Of a stretch of 64,000 nt of DNA, positions 33,447 to 42,474 are shown piece by piece (position 1 is the first letter of the stretch; each line of letters opens with the position of its first letter). A program made the position numbers and the translations under genes. The stretch lies in the NCBI RefSeq assembly GCF_036192275.1, contig NZ_CP108088.1, positions 2,853,501 to 2,917,500 on the forward strand, in the 5' to 3' direction. The notes under the pieces are model-generated. The model saw only the letters and a list, made by a program, of their open reading frames with translations. It was not told where the DNA came from and did no database searches. The stretch comes from Streptomyces sp. NBC_00250. GTDB lineage: Bacteria; Actinomycetota; Actinomycetes; Streptomycetales; Streptomycetaceae.

Positions 33447-36400
33447 CGTGCACTCCCTTGTACGAGTCGGTCGTGGTGCTCCGCCGCCGCGGGGGCGGAC
33501 GGGGTGGTACGGGTGGTGGTGCCCTGCCGGTAGGCGTCCCAGAGACGGCGGTACGGCCCCTGGCCCGCGAGGAGCTGCGCATGCGTGCCGCTCTCCACGA
33601 CGGTGCCGGCCTCCAGGACGACGACCCGGTCGGCCCGGGCGGCCGTGGTGAGCCGGTGCGCGACGACGAGCGTGGTCCGTCGGCGGCTGAGCGCGTCGAC
33701 GGCGGCGGCCACCCGCCGCTCGGTGGCGAGGTCGAGCGAGGCGGTCGCCTCGTCGAGGAGCAGGACGTCGGGGTCGATGAGTTCGGCCCGGGCGAGGGCG
33801 AGCAGCTGGCGCTGCCCGGCCGAGAGGCCGTGGCCCCGCTCCCCCACCGGGGTCAGATAGCCGGCCGGCAGGGCGGCCACCGTGTCGTGGGCGCCGACCG
33901 CCCTGGCGGCGGCCTCCACCTCGGCGTCGGTGGCGTCCGGGCGGCCGTACGCGATGGCGTCCCGGACGGTGACTCCGAACAGGTGCGGCTCCTGCGGAAC
34001 GATGCCGAGCCTGCGGCGGTAGCCGGTCAGGTCGAGTTCGCGCAGGTCGTGCCCGTCCACCCGGACGACTCCGGCCACCGGGTCGTAGAACCGGGCGAGG
34101 AGCTTGACGACGGTGGACTTGCCCGCGCCGGTGGTGCCCACGAGCGCGACGGTCTCGCCGGGCGCGACCCGCAGCCGGACGCCGTGGAGCACGTCCCGTT
34201 CCCGGCCGCCCGCGTAGTGGAACGACACGTCGTCGAACTCGATCTCGCCGCGCAGCGAGGTCACCCGGCGCGGTGCCGCCGCCAGGGGCGTGGCGACGGG
34301 GGTGCGCATCAGGGCCCGCAGCCGGCTCATCCCGACGACCGCCTGCTGGTAGCCGTCGAAGACCTGGGAAAGCTGCTGAATGGGCGAGAAGAAGAGTTCG
34401 ACGTAGAGCAGGAAGGCGATCAGCGTCCCCGCCGTCAGCTCGCCGGAGCGCACCTGCCCCACGCCGACGGCGAGGACCGCGGCGGTGGAGAGCGTGCCGA
34501 GGAACTCCACGAAGGGGAAGAAGGTGCCCATGTACCGCTGGGCACGCAGCCGCGAGTCGCGGAACGACCAGGCGAGGGCGGCGAAGTGGGCGGCGTTGTG
34601 CCCCTCGCGCCGGAACGCCTGGGTGACGCGCAGCATGCCCACGTTCTCCTGGAGGCAGGCGTTGACCGTACTGATGCGCTCCCGGGCCTCCAGGTAGGCG
34701 GGGACGGAGTAGTGCCGGAACACGGCGGTCGCGCCGATGAGCAGCGGCAGCGCGGCGAGCAGGACGAGCGCGAGGCCGGAGTCGATGACGAGGAGCGCGG
34801 CCAGGACGCCGAGGACGGTGAGGAGGCTGACGACCGCGGTGATCAGCCCGGTCTGGAGGAAGGTGGACAGGGCGTCCACGTCGGTGGTCATCCGCGTCAT
34901 GATGCGGCCGCCCGGCTCCCCCTCGTAGTAGTCGAGGCCGAGCCGCTGCAACTGGGCGTACGTCTTGATCCGCAGGGTGTAGAGGAGCCGCTCGCCGGTG
35001 CGTCCGGTGGTGCGGACCTGGGCGACGCCGACGAGCCAGTTCAGCCCGACGACGAGGGCGGCCGCGGCGGAGGCCGCGAGGAGGACTCCCCGGGCCTGGT
35101 GGGCGACGCCGCCGTCGACCCCGTGGCGCACGAGGACGGGCACGGCGATCTGCGCGAGGGCGTCCACGGCGACCAGGAGCAGACCGGCGAGGAGCGACAG
35201 CCGGAACGGCTTCAGGAGGGTGCCGAGATGGAACCGGGGGTCGGCGGAGACCGCCTGCTCCAGCGGCACCCGGGGGTCGTCCTCGGGCAGCGGGAGCCGT
35301 TCGAGGGCGGCGAGGAGTTCGGGGGTCGGCGGTGCGGAGCCGAGGACGCCTCCCCCCGGTCCGCCGCGGCCCGGCCCGGCGGTGGCCGCGGCCTCGGCGA
35401 GCGCGTTGGCGGCCCGTACGGCCGTGGACTCGTCGTGGACGCGCCCGGAGTCCGCGGGGCGCCGCCACAGCTCCTCGGTGACGCCCCGCGCCGGGGCCGA
35501 GGCCTCCTCCGGCCGGCCCTCCTCCCCGTCGGCGGCCAGGAGCGAGCGGAACAGGGCCGAGCGGGAGCGCAGTTCGGCCAGGGTGCCGGTGTCCACGATC
35601 CGGCCGCCGTCCATGAGCGCGATCCGGTCGGCCAGTTCCAGCGTCGATTCGCGGTGGGCGACGAGCACGGTGGTGCTCCGGCGCCCGGCATCGCGCAGGG
35701 ACGCGTGGATGTCGGCCTCGACGCGGGCGTCGATCGCGGAGGTGGCGTCGTCGAGCACCAGGACCGCGGGGTCGCCGAGCAGGGCGCGGGCGAGGGCGAT
35801 CCGCTGGCGCTGGCCGCCGGAGAGCGTGAGCCCCTGCTCCCCCACGAGGGTGTCGTAGCCGTCGGGCAGCCGCTCGACGAACTCGTCCGCGCACGCGAGG
35901 CGGGCGGCCGCCCGGATCTCCTCGTCACCGGCGTCCGGACGGCCGTACGCGATGTTGGCCCGCACGGTGTCGGAGAGCAGCAGGCTCTCCTCGAAGACGA
36001 AGCCGATGCGGGAGCGCAGACCGGCCAGGGTGAGGTTGCGGACGTCGTGCCCGCCGACCCGGACCGTGCCCGCCGCCGTGTCGTAGAAGCGGGGCAGCAG
36101 GGCGACGGCGGTGGACTTGCCACAGCCCGCGGGGCCGATGAGCGCGAGGGTCTCCCCCGGGCGCACGTCCAGACTGAAGCCGCGCAGCAGGGGCTCGCCG
36201 GCCCCGTGGGCGAAGGTCACGTCGTCCCAGGCGAGCGCGGGAAGTTCGTCCGCGCCGGGGGCGCCCGGGGCGGTGGTGGACTCGGCGGGCAGGTCGCGGG
36301 CGGTCGGCGGGTCGGTGATCCCCGGCTCCTCGTCGATCACCTCGAAGACGCGCTCCGCGCCCGCCCTCGCCTGCTGCCAGACGGTGAGCAGGGTCGCGAC

Positions 36401-37360
36401 CTGGCGGACCGGGGTGACGAACGAGCCGAGGTACGCGGTGAAGGCGAGGAAGGTGCCGAGCGAGACCCGGCCGTCGAGCGCCAGCCAGCCGCCGAGGACC
36501 AGGACCGCCACCTGCCCGAGCGCGGGCACGGCCTGGAGGGCCGGGTTGTAGCGGCTGGTGAAGGCGACGACGCGCAGCCGCGAGGAGAACAGTCCCCGGA
36601 CCCGGCGTTCGAGTCCCTCCAGTTCGCGCCGCTCCTGGCCGAAGCCCTTGACGATGCGGACACCGGTGACCGTGGACTCGACGGCGGAGGCGACCTCAGC
36701 CGCCTCCTGCTGGGCGTGCCAGTTGGCGGGGAAGAGGGTGCGCCGGCCGCGCAGCGCGATCAGCCACAGGAGCGGGCCGACGACCAGGGCGACGACGGTG
36801 AGCAGCGGCGAGAGCCAGGCCATGAAGACCAGCGAGACGCAGAACATCAGGGCGTTGCCGGTCATGTTGGGCAGGAACTGCAGCAGCGTCTGGATCAGGG
36901 TGATGTCGGAGATGGAGCGGCTCACCACCTGGCCGGTGCGCAGGTCGTCCTGTTGTGCGCCGTCGAGCCGCAGGAGCGCGGCGAAGGCGTCGTTGCGCAG
37001 GTCGTACTGGACCCCGAGGGAGAGCCGGCCGGAGCAGTAGCGGCGGACGAAGCTCCCGCCGAAGCGCACCGCGCCGATGCCGGTGAGCAGCAGGATCCAG
37101 GGGGCGAGGGAGGTGGTGGTGGAGCCGGCGACGCCGTCGACGACGTGGCGGAGGACGAGGGGCAGCGAGGCGGTGGCGACGGCGGCGACGGCCGCCGCGC
37201 CGAAGGCGAGCAGGAGGTCGGTGCGGCGGCGGAGCGCGTACCCGCCGAGGCGGCGCGCCCAGCCGGGCCGCACCGTCCTTGGGTGCCCCGCCCCGCCCGC
37301 CCCGGTGGGTGCGGACGGTGCGGCGGCCGGGGCACCCCCGTGCGGGGGACAGTCGCTCAC
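33443..37360 (-). CDS. Single-chain ABC exporter with two TMD-NBD halves
   Basis: 1305 aa from GTG 37360, overlapping the monooxygenase stop as GTGA. The order is TMD1 (about 45-330), NBD1 (Walker A GPAGCGKST 409-417, signature LSGGQ 513-517, Walker B VLVLDD), a long acidic linker (about 600-710), TMD2 and NBD2 (GTTGAGKST, LSAGQ, LLLDEATASLD). NBD1 has Asp538 where the catalytic Glu sits, while NBD2 keeps Glu, giving one degenerate and one active ATP site as in heterodimeric exporters. Bacterial exporters of this kind are usually two genes; here the halves are fused. Location in an import and catabolism operon suggests efflux of a substrate analogue or by-product. Confidence 0.9.
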   Translation of the reverse strand: MSDCPPHGGAPAAAPSAPTGAGGAGHPRTVRPGWARRLGGYALRRRTDLLLAFGAAAVAAVATASLPLVLRHVVDGVAGSTTTSLAPWILLLTGIGAVRFGGSFVRRYCSGRLSLGVQYDLRNDAFAALLRLDGAQQDDLRTGQVVSRSISDITLIQTLLQFLPNMTGNALMFCVSLVFMAWLSPLLTVVALVVGPLLWLIALRGRRTLFPANWHAQQEAAEVASAVESTVTGVRIVKGFGQERRELEGLERRVRGLFSSRLRVVAFTSRYNPALQAVPALGQVAVLVLGGWLALDGRVSLGTFLAFTAYLGSFVTPVRQVATLLTVWQQARAGAERVFEVIDEEPGITDPPTARDLPAESTTAPGAPGADELPALAWDDVTFAHGAGEPLLRGFSLDVRPGETLALIGPAGCGKSTAVALLPRFYDTAAGTVRVGGHDVRNLTLAGLRSRIGFVFEESLLLSDTVRANIAYGRPDAGDEEIRAAARLACADEFVERLPDGYDTLVGEQGLTLSGGQRQRIALARALLGDPAVLVLDDATSAIDARVEADIHASLRDAGRRSTTVLVAHRESTLELADRIALMDGGRIVDTGTLAELRSRSALFRSLLAADGEEGRPEEASAPARGVTEELWRRPADSGRVHDESTAVRAANALAEAAATAGPGRGGPGGGVLGSAPPTPELLAALERLPLPEDDPRVPLEQAVSADPRFHLGTLLKPFRLSLLAGLLLVAVDALAQIAVPVLVRHGVDGGVAHQARGVLLAASAAAALVVGLNWLVGVAQVRTTGRTGERLLYTLRIKTYAQLQRLGLDYYEGEPGGRIMTRMTTDVDALSTFLQTGLITAVVSLLTVLGVLAALLVIDSGLALVLLAALPLLIGATAVFRHYSVPAYLEARERISTVNACLQENVGMLRVTQAFRREGHNAAHFAALAWSFRDSRLRAQRYMGTFFPFVEFLGTLSTAAVLAVGVGQVRSGELTAGTLIAFLLYVELFFSPIQQLSQVFDGYQQAVVGMSRLRALMRTPVATPLAAAPRRVTSLRGEIEFDDVSFHYAGGRERDVLHGVRLRVAPGETVALVGTTGAGKSTVVKLLARFYDPVAGVVRVDGHDLRELDLTGYRRRLGIVPQEPHLFGVTVRDAIAYGRPDATDAEVEAAARAVGAHDTVAALPAGYLTPVGERGHGLSAGQRQLLALARAELIDPDVLLLDEATASLDLATERRVAAAVDALSRRRTTLVVAHRLTTAARADRVVVLEAGTVVESGTHAQLLAGQGPYRRLWDAYRQGTTTRTTPSAPAAAEHHDRLVQGSAR

Positions 37361-38766
37361 CGGGATTCGACCAGACCGGTGCCGAGGTGGCCGCCGGGTG
37401 CCTCGGCGCCCTCGCTCCCGGCGCCGTCGAACAGCCGGTTGGCGGGCCGGGGAAGGCCGTAGTGGTCCCGCAGGGTGGTGCCGGTGTACTCGGTACGGAA
37501 CAGGCCGCGCTCCTGGAGCAGCGGCACCACCCGGTCGACGAAGGCTTCGAGGCCCGAGGGCAGGACGGCCGGCATGATGTTGAAGCCGTCGGCCGCGCCG
37601 CTGACGTACCAGTGCTCGATGGTGTCGGCGATCTGCTCGGGCGTCCCGGCGAACGTCCGGTGTCCGCGGCCGCCGCCGAGGCGTCCGATCAGCTGGCGCA
37701 CGGTGAGCCGTTCGCGGCGGGCCAGCTCCACGATCAGCGTGTAGCGGCTCTTCGCGCCCTCGATGTCGTCCTCGGTCGGGATGTCCTCGGGCAGTTCTGC
37801 GTCCAGGTCCAGCTCCTCGGGCGCGATCTTCAGCCGCAGGGCCAGCTGGCGCTTGGCGTACTCCGGCACGATGAGCCGGTCGAGTTCGGCGTCCAGTTCG
37901 CGGGCCTCGGCCTCGGTGTCGCCGATGACGGGGACGATGCCGGGGAGGATCTTGATGCCGTCGGGGTCGCGGCCGAGCGCGAGCGCCCGCTGCTTGACGT
38001 CCTTGTAGAAGGCGATGCCCTCCTCCAGGGTCTGCTGGGCGGTGAACACCGCCTCGGCGTAGCGGGCGGCGAAGTCCTTGCCGTCCTCGCTCGACCCGGC
38101 CTGCACCAGGAGCGGGTAGCCCTGCGGGGAGCGCTCGACGTTCAGCGGCCCCTCCACCCGGAAGAACTCGCCCCGGTGGCCGATGCTCCGGACCCGGTCG
38201 GCGCGGGCGTGGATCCCGCCCTCCTTGTCCGCGACCACCGCGTCGTCGGCCCAGCTGTCCCACAGCTTGGTGGCCACGTCGACGAACTCGGCCGCGCGCC
38301 GGTAGCGCTCGTGGTGCAGCGGGGTGTCGTCGAGGCCGAAGTTGCGGGCCGCGTCCGCTCCTGCGGTGGTGACGATGTTCCAGCCGGCCCGCCCGTTCGA
38401 CACGTGGTCGAGCGAGTTGAAGCGGCGGGCCAGGTTGAAGGGTTCGTTGTAGCTGGTGGACGCGGTGGCGATCAGCCCGATGTGCGAGGTGACGGCGGCC
38501 AGGGCGGTGAGGAGCACGGTCGGCTCCAGCTTGCTGACGGGCCGGCGGCCGGGATCGCCCTGCTGGACGGGGCTGTCGGCGAGGAAGACCGAGTCGAGCA
38601 GGCCGCGTTCGGCGATGCGGGCGAGGTTCTGGTAGTGCGCGATGCCGGTGCCGCCGTCGGCGGGGCTCTCGGGGAGACGCCAGGCCGCCTCGTGGTGGCC
38701 GACCGACATGAGGAAGGCATTGAGGTGGAGGGGCTTGCGGGCGGGGCGGTCAGACGTGTGCGGCAT
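37357..38766 (-). CDS. FMNH2-dependent LLM monooxygenase (NtaA/SnaA/DszA family)
   Basis: 469-aa two-component flavin monooxygenase of the bacterial luciferase fold. Family features are the N-terminal KPLHLNAFLMSVGHHEAAWRLP, GLIATASTSYNEPFNLARRFNSLDHVSNGRAGWN, VTTAGADAARNFG and PLLVQAGSSEDGKDFAARYAE. Members cleave C-S or C-N bonds in sulfonates, dibenzothiophene sulfone or nitrilotriacetate using FMNH2 made by a partner reductase, here at 41623-42126. It overlaps the ATPase gene by 17 bp. The exact substrate is unknown; cysteine-leader control favours a sulfur compound. Confidence 0.9.
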   Translation of the reverse strand: MPHTSDRPARKPLHLNAFLMSVGHHEAAWRLPESPADGGTGIAHYQNLARIAERGLLDSVFLADSPVQQGDPGRRPVSKLEPTVLLTALAAVTSHIGLIATASTSYNEPFNLARRFNSLDHVSNGRAGWNIVTTAGADAARNFGLDDTPLHHERYRRAAEFVDVATKLWDSWADDAVVADKEGGIHARADRVRSIGHRGEFFRVEGPLNVERSPQGYPLLVQAGSSEDGKDFAARYAEAVFTAQQTLEEGIAFYKDVKQRALALGRDPDGIKILPGIVPVIGDTEAEARELDAELDRLIVPEYAKRQLALRLKIAPEELDLDAELPEDIPTEDDIEGAKSRYTLIVELARRERLTVRQLIGRLGGGRGHRTFAGTPEQIADTIEHWYVSGAADGFNIMPAVLPSGLEAFVDRVVPLLQERGLFRTEYTGTTLRDHYGLPRPANRLFDGAGSEGAEAPGGHLGTGLVESR

Positions 38767-39607
38767 GGGGGTGGTCCTCCGGACGGGGTGCGGGGGCGAG
38801 CGGTGCGGAGTGCACGCCGAGCGCGGCGAGCAGGGCGTCGCGGTACTGCTGGAAGCGCGGGTCGCGCCGGTCGCGCGGGGTGGGGAGGTCGATGGCGAGG
38901 TCGACGGAGATCTCGCCCTCGTCGAGGACGAGGACGCGGTCGGCGAGTTCGACGGCCTCGTCGACGTCGTGGGTGACGAGGAGGACCGCGGGGCGGTGGC
39001 GTTCGTACAGTTCGCGGAGCAGGTCGTGCATCTTGATCCGGGTCAGTGCGTCGAGCGCGCCGAACGGCTCGTCGGCGAGCAGCAGTTCGGGATCGCGTAC
39101 GAGGGCGCGGGCGAGTGCGGCCCGCTGCTGTTCGCCGCCGGACAGTTCATGCGGCCAGGACCGCTCGCGGCCGGCGAGGCCCACCTCGGCGAGCGCGGTC
39201 AGACCGCGTTCACGGGCGCCGGGCCCGCGCAGCCCCAGGGTCACGTTGTCGAGGACCCGCAGCCACGGCAGCAGCCGGGAGTCCTGGAAGGAGAGCGAGA
39301 CCCGCTCGGGGACGAGCAGCTCTCCCGAGCCCTCGACGTCGTGGTCGAGGCCGGCCACGGCGCGCAGGAGCGTGGACTTGCCGGAGCCGCTGCGGCCGAG
39401 GAGGGCGGTGAACTCCCCCGCCGCCAGGGCGATATCGATCTCCTTGAGGACGACCCGGTCGCCGAAGCGGCGGACCAGGCGCCCGGCCCGTACGGCGGGG
39501 GGTGCGTCGGGGGCGCCGGGGCCGAGGGGCTGCCCGTCGGGTGCGGCCTCCGGCTCCCCGGGGCGCGGGGCGCGGTCCTTCGTCAGCCCGCCAGCGTGCG
39601 TCGCCAT
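38750..39607 (-). CDS. ssuB: Sulfonate-type ABC importer, ATPase (SsuB-like)
   Basis: 285 aa. NBD of the nitrate/sulfonate/taurine importer group: Walker A GRSGSGKST, Q-loop SFQDSRLLPW, signature LSGGEQQR, Walker B LLLADEPFGALDALTR. A Pro-rich 40-residue N-terminal extension precedes the domain. ATG 39607 overlaps the permease gene by 25 bp. The FQDxRLLPW sequence is characteristic of SsuB/TauB-type proteins. Confidence 0.91.
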   Translation of the reverse strand: MATHAGGLTKDRAPRPGEPEAAPDGQPLGPGAPDAPPAVRAGRLVRRFGDRVVLKEIDIALAAGEFTALLGRSGSGKSTLLRAVAGLDHDVEGSGELLVPERVSLSFQDSRLLPWLRVLDNVTLGLRGPGARERGLTALAEVGLAGRERSWPHELSGGEQQRAALARALVRDPELLLADEPFGALDALTRIKMHDLLRELYERHRPAVLLVTHDVDEAVELADRVLVLDEGEISVDLAIDLPTPRDRRDPRFQQYRDALLAALGVHSAPLAPAPRPEDHPHAAHV

Positions 39608-40512
39608 GACAGGGCCCTCCTCTCGACGGCGCGGACGAGGGCGTCGGAGGCGAACCCGAAGGTGCCGTAGGCCACCAGACCGACGATGATCACGTCCGAC
39701 TGGGCGTACTGCTGGGCCTGGAACATCATGTAGCCGATGCCGCTGGTGGCGTTGACCTGCTCGACCACGATCAGTCCCAGCCAGGACGAGGTGACGCCGA
39801 GCCGGAGCCCGACGAAGAATCCGGGCAGCGAGCCGGGCAGGACGACCTTGCGCAGGAACTGCAGGCGGCCCAGCTCCAGCACCTCGGCGAGCTCCACATG
39901 CCGGCTGTCGATGCTGGTCAGCGAGGCGTAGGTGTTGATGTAGACGATCACGGCGACACCGAGGGCGATGACGGTGATCTTCATCTGTTCGCCGATGCCG
40001 AGCCAGAGGATCAGCAGCGGCAGCATCGCGAGGGACGGAATGGCCCGTTTGATCTGGAGGGGCCCGTCGACGAGGTACTCGCCGGTGCGGCTGAGTCCGG
40101 CGATCACGGCGAGCAGCACACCGGAGGCGACCCCGAGCAGCAGACCGAGCCCGGCGCGCTCCAGGGAGACCAGCACATTGCCCTGGAGCCGCCCGTCGGC
40201 GATCAGCTCGACGGCCGTGGAGACGACCGTGCCGGGGCCGGAGAGGATGCGCGGGTCGAGATGGCCGGCCGCCGAGGCGGCCCACCAGAGGGCGACCACG
40301 AGCACGGGGCCGAGGAGCCGCCCGAAGGGCACGCTCCGGCCGGGGCCGAGGCGTCGCCGCCGCTGGATGCCGGAGCGGGACACCGGGAGGGTGGCGGGGG
40401 TCGCGGCGGCGGGCTTCCGGGCCTCGGGGGGCTTCGTGCCGTCCGCCTCACGTGGCGTGGCCGGTGCGGCCGCCGGGACGCGGGTGCGGACGTCGGTCAG
40501 GGAGTCGCTCAT
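39583..40512 (-). CDS. ssuC: Sulfonate-type ABC importer, permease (SsuC-like)
   Basis: 309 aa with about six TM helices. A proline/alanine-rich N-terminal tail (about 60 residues) precedes the first helix (LLGPVLVVALWWAASAAG). The EAA loop region reads ELAEVLELGRLQFLRKVVLPGSLPGFFVGLRLG, typical of SsuC/TauC. ATG 40512 overlaps the binding-protein stop (ATGA). It forms the import complex with the flanking genes. Confidence 0.9.
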   Translation of the reverse strand: MSDSLTDVRTRVPAAAPATPREADGTKPPEARKPAAATPATLPVSRSGIQRRRRLGPGRSVPFGRLLGPVLVVALWWAASAAGHLDPRILSGPGTVVSTAVELIADGRLQGNVLVSLERAGLGLLLGVASGVLLAVIAGLSRTGEYLVDGPLQIKRAIPSLAMLPLLILWLGIGEQMKITVIALGVAVIVYINTYASLTSIDSRHVELAEVLELGRLQFLRKVVLPGSLPGFFVGLRLGVTSSWLGLIVVEQVNATSGIGYMMFQAQQYAQSDVIIVGLVAYGTFGFASDALVRAVERRALSWRRTLAG

Positions 40513-41582
40513 GATCCCTCCCGGTACTGGGCGGGTACGGCCCCGGAGGCGAGGCCCTCGAAGCGCCGGTCGAACAGCGAGGCGGCGTCCACCTTCGGCA
40601 CGAACCCGCCTTCGGCCAGCAGGTCGGCGGTCTCCTGCTCCCAGGCGATGGCCTTGTCCCAGGAGACCGGGAACTGCGGTTTGGCGAGGGAGGCGACGAT
40701 GCGGCGGCCGTCGGCCTCCTTCACGCCCTGGTCCTTGACGTAGTAGGCGTCGATCCAGCGGTCGGTGTTCTCCCACGCCCACACCACGCCCTGGGCCCAC
40801 AGCGGGACGAAGCTGCGGACGGCCGCGGCCTTCGCCGGGTCGTTCAGCACCTCGATCGGGGCCCAGAGGACGGTCAGGAGGTCGATGACGTCGGTGGGCA
40901 CCCGGCGGGCGCCGTCCGCGGCGTACTGGGACAGGTACTTGGTGAGCGTCGGCTCGCCGAGCGGCGCCGCGTCGACCTGCTTGGACTGGAGCGCGGTGAG
41001 GAACTGGGTGCTCGGCAGTTCGACGAGGTCGACGTCGCCGTTGGCTATCCCGGCCTGCTTCAGGGCCCGCAGGACGACCACGCCCTGTGCCTGCCCCTGC
41101 GAGAAGGCGATCTTCTTGCCCCGGAAGTCCGCGACGCTCCGGACGGCCGAGCCCGGCGCGGTGGCGAAGACGTACGAGGGCTGCCTGCGCACCTGCACGG
41201 CGACGATACGGGACTCCACGCCGATGGCCTCGGCCTGGATCGGCGGAATTCCGGCATTGCTGGCCAGGTCGATGGAGCGCGCCCGGAATCCCTGGATGAT
41301 GTCGGGTCCCGCGCTCAGATTGGGCCACTCGGAGACGGTGAAGGGGAGTTTCTTCCCGATGCCTGATTCGGCGAATTGAATACGCGAACTGCGGACGGCG
41401 ACGGTCAGCGACGTACCGGTCGGCGGCGGCCCGGTGGGCAGTTCCTTCAGCGGTACGGAATGGGCGGCGTTGCTGGTCTGGGGCGCGCATCCGGCGGCGG
41501 CGAGGACGGCGCCGGACGCGAGGGCGAGGAAGCCTCTCCGCCCGAGGGCGGGGGACGGAGGCGGGTGCGGGAAAGAGGGCAT
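40509..41582 (-). CDS. ssuA: Sulfonate-type ABC substrate-binding lipoprotein (SsuA-like)
   Basis: 357 aa. A twin-arginine signal with a lipobox (GRRGFLALASGAVLAAAGC) predicts a Tat-exported lipoprotein on the outer face of the membrane. The binding domain resembles NMT1/SsuA: QGFRARSIDLASNAGIPPIQAEAIG, VADFRGKKIAFSQGQAQG and LKQAGIANGDVDLVELP. It lies between the reductase gene (40 bp) and the permease gene (overlap). Confidence 0.9.
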   Translation of the reverse strand: MPSFPHPPPSPALGRRGFLALASGAVLAAAGCAPQTSNAAHSVPLKELPTGPPPTGTSLTVAVRSSRIQFAESGIGKKLPFTVSEWPNLSAGPDIIQGFRARSIDLASNAGIPPIQAEAIGVESRIVAVQVRRQPSYVFATAPGSAVRSVADFRGKKIAFSQGQAQGVVVLRALKQAGIANGDVDLVELPSTQFLTALQSKQVDAAPLGEPTLTKYLSQYAADGARRVPTDVIDLLTVLWAPIEVLNDPAKAAAVRSFVPLWAQGVVWAWENTDRWIDAYYVKDQGVKEADGRRIVASLAKPQFPVSWDKAIAWEQETADLLAEGGFVPKVDAASLFDRRFEGLASGAVPAQYREGS

Positions 41583-41622
41583 CAGGGGAGTTCCTGTCGG
41601 GTGCGGTGCGCGGGCGAGGGGG

Positions 41623-42126
41623 TCAGAGGGAGTGGTAGCCGCCGTCGTGGAAGAGCAGCGGGCGCCGGTTCGCGTCTTGCCAGGCGTCCACGACGCGGCC
41701 GATGACGATGCGGTGGTCCCCGGCGGGGACGAGCTGCTCGATGTCGACGCGCAGCCAGCCGGTGACGCCGTCGAGGACCGGGTCGCCCTGGTCGAGTCGC
41801 CGCCAGCCGGTGGGCCGGGCGAACCTGTCGATCCCGCTGGTGGCGAAGCGCCTGGCCAGGTCCTCCTGTTCGGCGCCGAGGAAGTTGACGACCGCGGACG
41901 TGGCGCGCCGGATGTGCGGCCAGGAGGAGGAGCGGGTCGCGATGCCGAAGGAGAGGAGCGGCGGTTCGAGGGAGAGGGAGGTGAGCGAGGTGGCGGTGAA
42001 GCCGACCGGGCCGGATCCGGCGTCCGCGGTGACCACCACGACGCCGGCCGGATAGGCGCGGAACGCCTGCTTGAAGAGGCCGGGTTCGAGACCGGCCGCG
42101 GGATGCGAGGACAAGGAGACAGTCAT
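41623..42126 (-). CDS. Flavin reductase (FMN), partner of the monooxygenase
   Basis: 167 aa starting MTVSLSSHPAAGLEPGLFKQ at ATG 42126, with a G-rich ribosome site (GGGGGA). It has the flavin reductase-like split-barrel fold: AYPAGVVVVTADAGSGPVGFTATSLTSLS, LSFGIATRSSSWPHIRR, VNFLGAEQEDLARRFA, and a terminal DGGYHSL. It supplies FMNH2 to the LLM monooxygenase. First structural gene after the cysteine-rich leader. Confidence 0.92.
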   Translation of the reverse strand: MTVSLSSHPAAGLEPGLFKQAFRAYPAGVVVVTADAGSGPVGFTATSLTSLSLEPPLLSFGIATRSSSWPHIRRATSAVVNFLGAEQEDLARRFATSGIDRFARPTGWRRLDQGDPVLDGVTGWLRVDIEQLVPAGDHRIVIGRVVDAWQDANRRPLLFHDGGYHSL

Positions 42127-42293
42127 GTTTCCCCCGGGCGACGGAGAAGGACGGACAGGGCGGAGGACGGCACGCCGAAGCCGGACGGGGCGGCATGCGG
42201 GCACGGCGGCGGAAGAGCCGGAACGTCACGCGTGCGGAAAAGGGAACGCGTGGAAAGGGAAAGCGGAACCGGGAGCCGGGAAAACCGCTCGGA

Positions 42294-42377
42294 TCAACAG
42301 CCGCGGCAGGGACGACAGGAACGACGGACGCGTGCCGAATGCGGCACGTGGCGTCGGGTCCTCTGCGGGCTGCTCAT
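42294..42377 (-). CDS. Cysteine-rich leader peptide upstream of the sulfonate-type operon
   Basis: 27-aa reading frame (ATG 42377, stop at 42294) beginning MSSPQRTRRH and ending RRSCRPCRGC: three Cys codons in the last seven, the very last one before the stop. GGGAAG lies 8-9 nt upstream. It sits 168 nt before the flavin reductase gene. Peptides ending in clustered Cys codons upstream of sulfur genes are known in actinobacteria as cysteine-responsive leaders. The nucleotides after it can pair (ACGCGT copies near 42230 and 42245), but no T-tailed terminator is seen, so the mechanism is unclear. Confidence 0.7.
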   Translation of the reverse strand: MSSPQRTRRHVPHSARVRRSCRPCRGC

Positions 42378-42474
42378 GAATACATCTTCCCGTTCGCGAT
42401 CCGAGCGGGTCAACAATGCAACTTTCTGAATTAAGTCGGTATTCGCCAAGAGTACGGGCGGGCGCCCGCCGCCG

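Noticed and set aside
32406..35894. A 1162-aa version of the aldo-keto reductase
   Set aside because: The extension is an out-of-frame read of the ABC exporter gene; ATG 33446 has a ribosome site and an ATGA overlap.
33458..37462. A 1334-aa plus-strand frame opposite the ABC exporter
   Set aside because: Antisense shadow; the minus strand carries two complete TMD-NBD halves.
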